Shown piece by piece: positions 63,281 to 64,000 of a stretch of DNA of 64,000 nucleotides. Numbering within the stretch: position 1 is the first letter of the stretch; each line of letters begins with the position of its first letter. The notes beneath the pieces are model-generated. The model was given only the letters and a program-made list of their open reading frames with translations, ran no database searches and had not been told where the DNA came from. The translations under genes and the position numbers were made by a program. The stretch comes from Planctomyces sp. SH-PL14 (GTDB taxonomy: Bacteria > Planctomycetota > Planctomycetia > Planctomycetales > Planctomycetaceae): the NCBI RefSeq assembly GCF_001610835.1, contig NZ_CP011270.1:4606001-4670000 (forward strand), written 5' to 3'.

Positions 63281-64000
63281 GGGGCACCTCCAGCGGCGCG
63301 GTCGGGCGAAGGCTCTTCGGTGGCGGCAGCGGCAGGGGGGCGGACGGTCAGGTCGGTCTGGAACCGGACTTCGTACTCCGGATCGAGCGGGTTCGGTTCG
63401 ATGGCGCGGGGCTGGAGTTCGTACCGGCTGTGGTCGCGGACGAGCCGCGTGTTCAGTCCCGCGATCTCGTCGGCGGAGCGGGCGAGTCCGGAGACCTGGA
63501 TCGAGGGGGACTCCCCTTCGCGCTGTTCGAGCTGGAGCCGCGTGAGATAGCCGGTCTCGCCGCGGGGGAGCAGCGGAAGGAGCGTGCCGAGCTCCTGCCC
63601 CCAGTCGGGCCGCGCCGCTTCCCAATCGTCGACGAAGGTCGAGGCGGCGACGAGGTCCTGTCCCCGCTCGACGTACTGCCGCCGGTCGCGGACCTCTTCC
63701 CGCAGCCGGGCGAGGCGGGAATCGAGATCGGCTTGTTCCATTCCGAACCAGACTCCGAGCGGGGCCAGGCTGGCGGCGGCCCACAGGGCGCCGCGGCGGA
63801 TCCGCTGCCGCCGGACCACGGCGGGATCGGCCGCCTGCCGGGGATGGAGGAAGTCGAGCAGGAGCGGGGCGGACCGCATTGACGTCAGGTAGGCGATGCT
63901 CCGGAGGTCGTTCTCGTGCGCCGTGGGGATCACGCTCACGCCGATCGTCGCGGTCGTCCGGAGACGTTCGGCCGCCTCGGCTCCTCGTGGGCCCCAGATG
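63277..64000 (-). CDS. GspL/PilM-PilN-like protein, 5' end missing
   Basis: The frame is open to the window edge, so only the C-terminal 241 residues are seen. Near the middle LLLDFLHPRQAADPAVVRRQRIRRGALWAAASLAPLGVWF gives the PilN-type membrane span after an apparent end of an actin-like PilM region (SVIPTAHENDLRSIAYLTS). Then a coiled coil and a compact periplasmic domain (YLTRLQLEQREGESPSIQVSGLARSADEIAGLN). It fits GspL, a fused PilM/PilN. A GTG at 63939 inside the frame is not the true start. Overlaps the GspM-like gene. Confidence 0.72.
   Translation of the reverse strand, partial: IWGPRGAEAAERLRTTATIGVSVIPTAHENDLRSIAYLTSMRSAPLLLDFLHPRQAADPAVVRRQRIRRGALWAAASLAPLGVWFGMEQADLDSRLARLREEVRDRRQYVERGQDLVAASTFVDDWEAARPDWGQELGTLLPLLPRGETGYLTRLQLEQREGESPSIQVSGLARSADEIAGLNTRLVRDHSRYELQPRAIEPNPLDPEYEVRFQTDLTVRPPAAAATEEPSPDRAAGGAP

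Overview
The window looks like a chromosomal segment of a high-GC planctomycete. The evidence is a DUF1559 prepilin-like protein, large pseudopilins, Tat-exported Gfo/Idh/MocA and PhoX/DUF839 proteins, a PQQ-like propeller lipoprotein, a Ycf46-type AAA ATPase cluster, and short intergenic repeats of types I associate with this phylum (assignment from memory, not a search). I see no transposase, integrase, phage gene, CRISPR array, tRNA or rRNA.

Layout. 1-2.2 kb: the 3' part of a PdeM-like phosphoesterase, a secreted His/Pro-rich protein and ribosomal protein L19 (rplS) with its terminator. 2.6-9.0 kb: a type IV pilus/type II secretion motor cluster, with two GspE/PilB ATPases, a PilT ATPase with an acidic tail, and a PilC/GspF platform protein. 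9.6-22.4 kb: six pseudopilin-like genes, tightly packed in the middle, including a 1,645-residue GspK-like protein with EF-hand-like acidic loops, then a DUF1559 protein. 22.6-22.9 kb: a secreted EF-hand protein. At the far end (62.3-64 kb, minus strand) overlapping GspL-like and GspM/PilO-like genes belong to the same kind of machine.

23-30 kb is a minus-strand gene cluster: radical SAM protein (PflX-like), 67-residue protein, Ycf46-like AAA ATPase, Ycf35/DUF1257-like protein, DUF2997 protein, a zinc-ribbon membrane protein with a degenerate signal-peptidase-like domain, a TPR protein, and a second PilT. The Ycf46/Ycf35/DUF2997 trio is familiar from cyanobacteria and plastids, where its role is poorly understood. 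This is my best candidate for an undescribed system.

30-57 kb holds mostly single genes: purine nucleoside phosphorylase, NhaA, HPt and response-regulator/HD-GYP proteins, a cupin regulator divergent from threonine dehydrogenase, PhoX/DUF839, two Gfo/Idh/MocA proteins (one fused to WD40 repeats), RNase D, a DUF805-SRPBCC fusion, DUF2156, HisH, DUF2089, TPR and PQQ-propeller proteins. Six copies of a dispersed, structured repeat of about 320-350 bp lie here, and each one abuts the 3' end of a gene. 57-62 kb carries an MFS transporter, a TPR protein, a small unknown protein and a coiled-coil lipoprotein.
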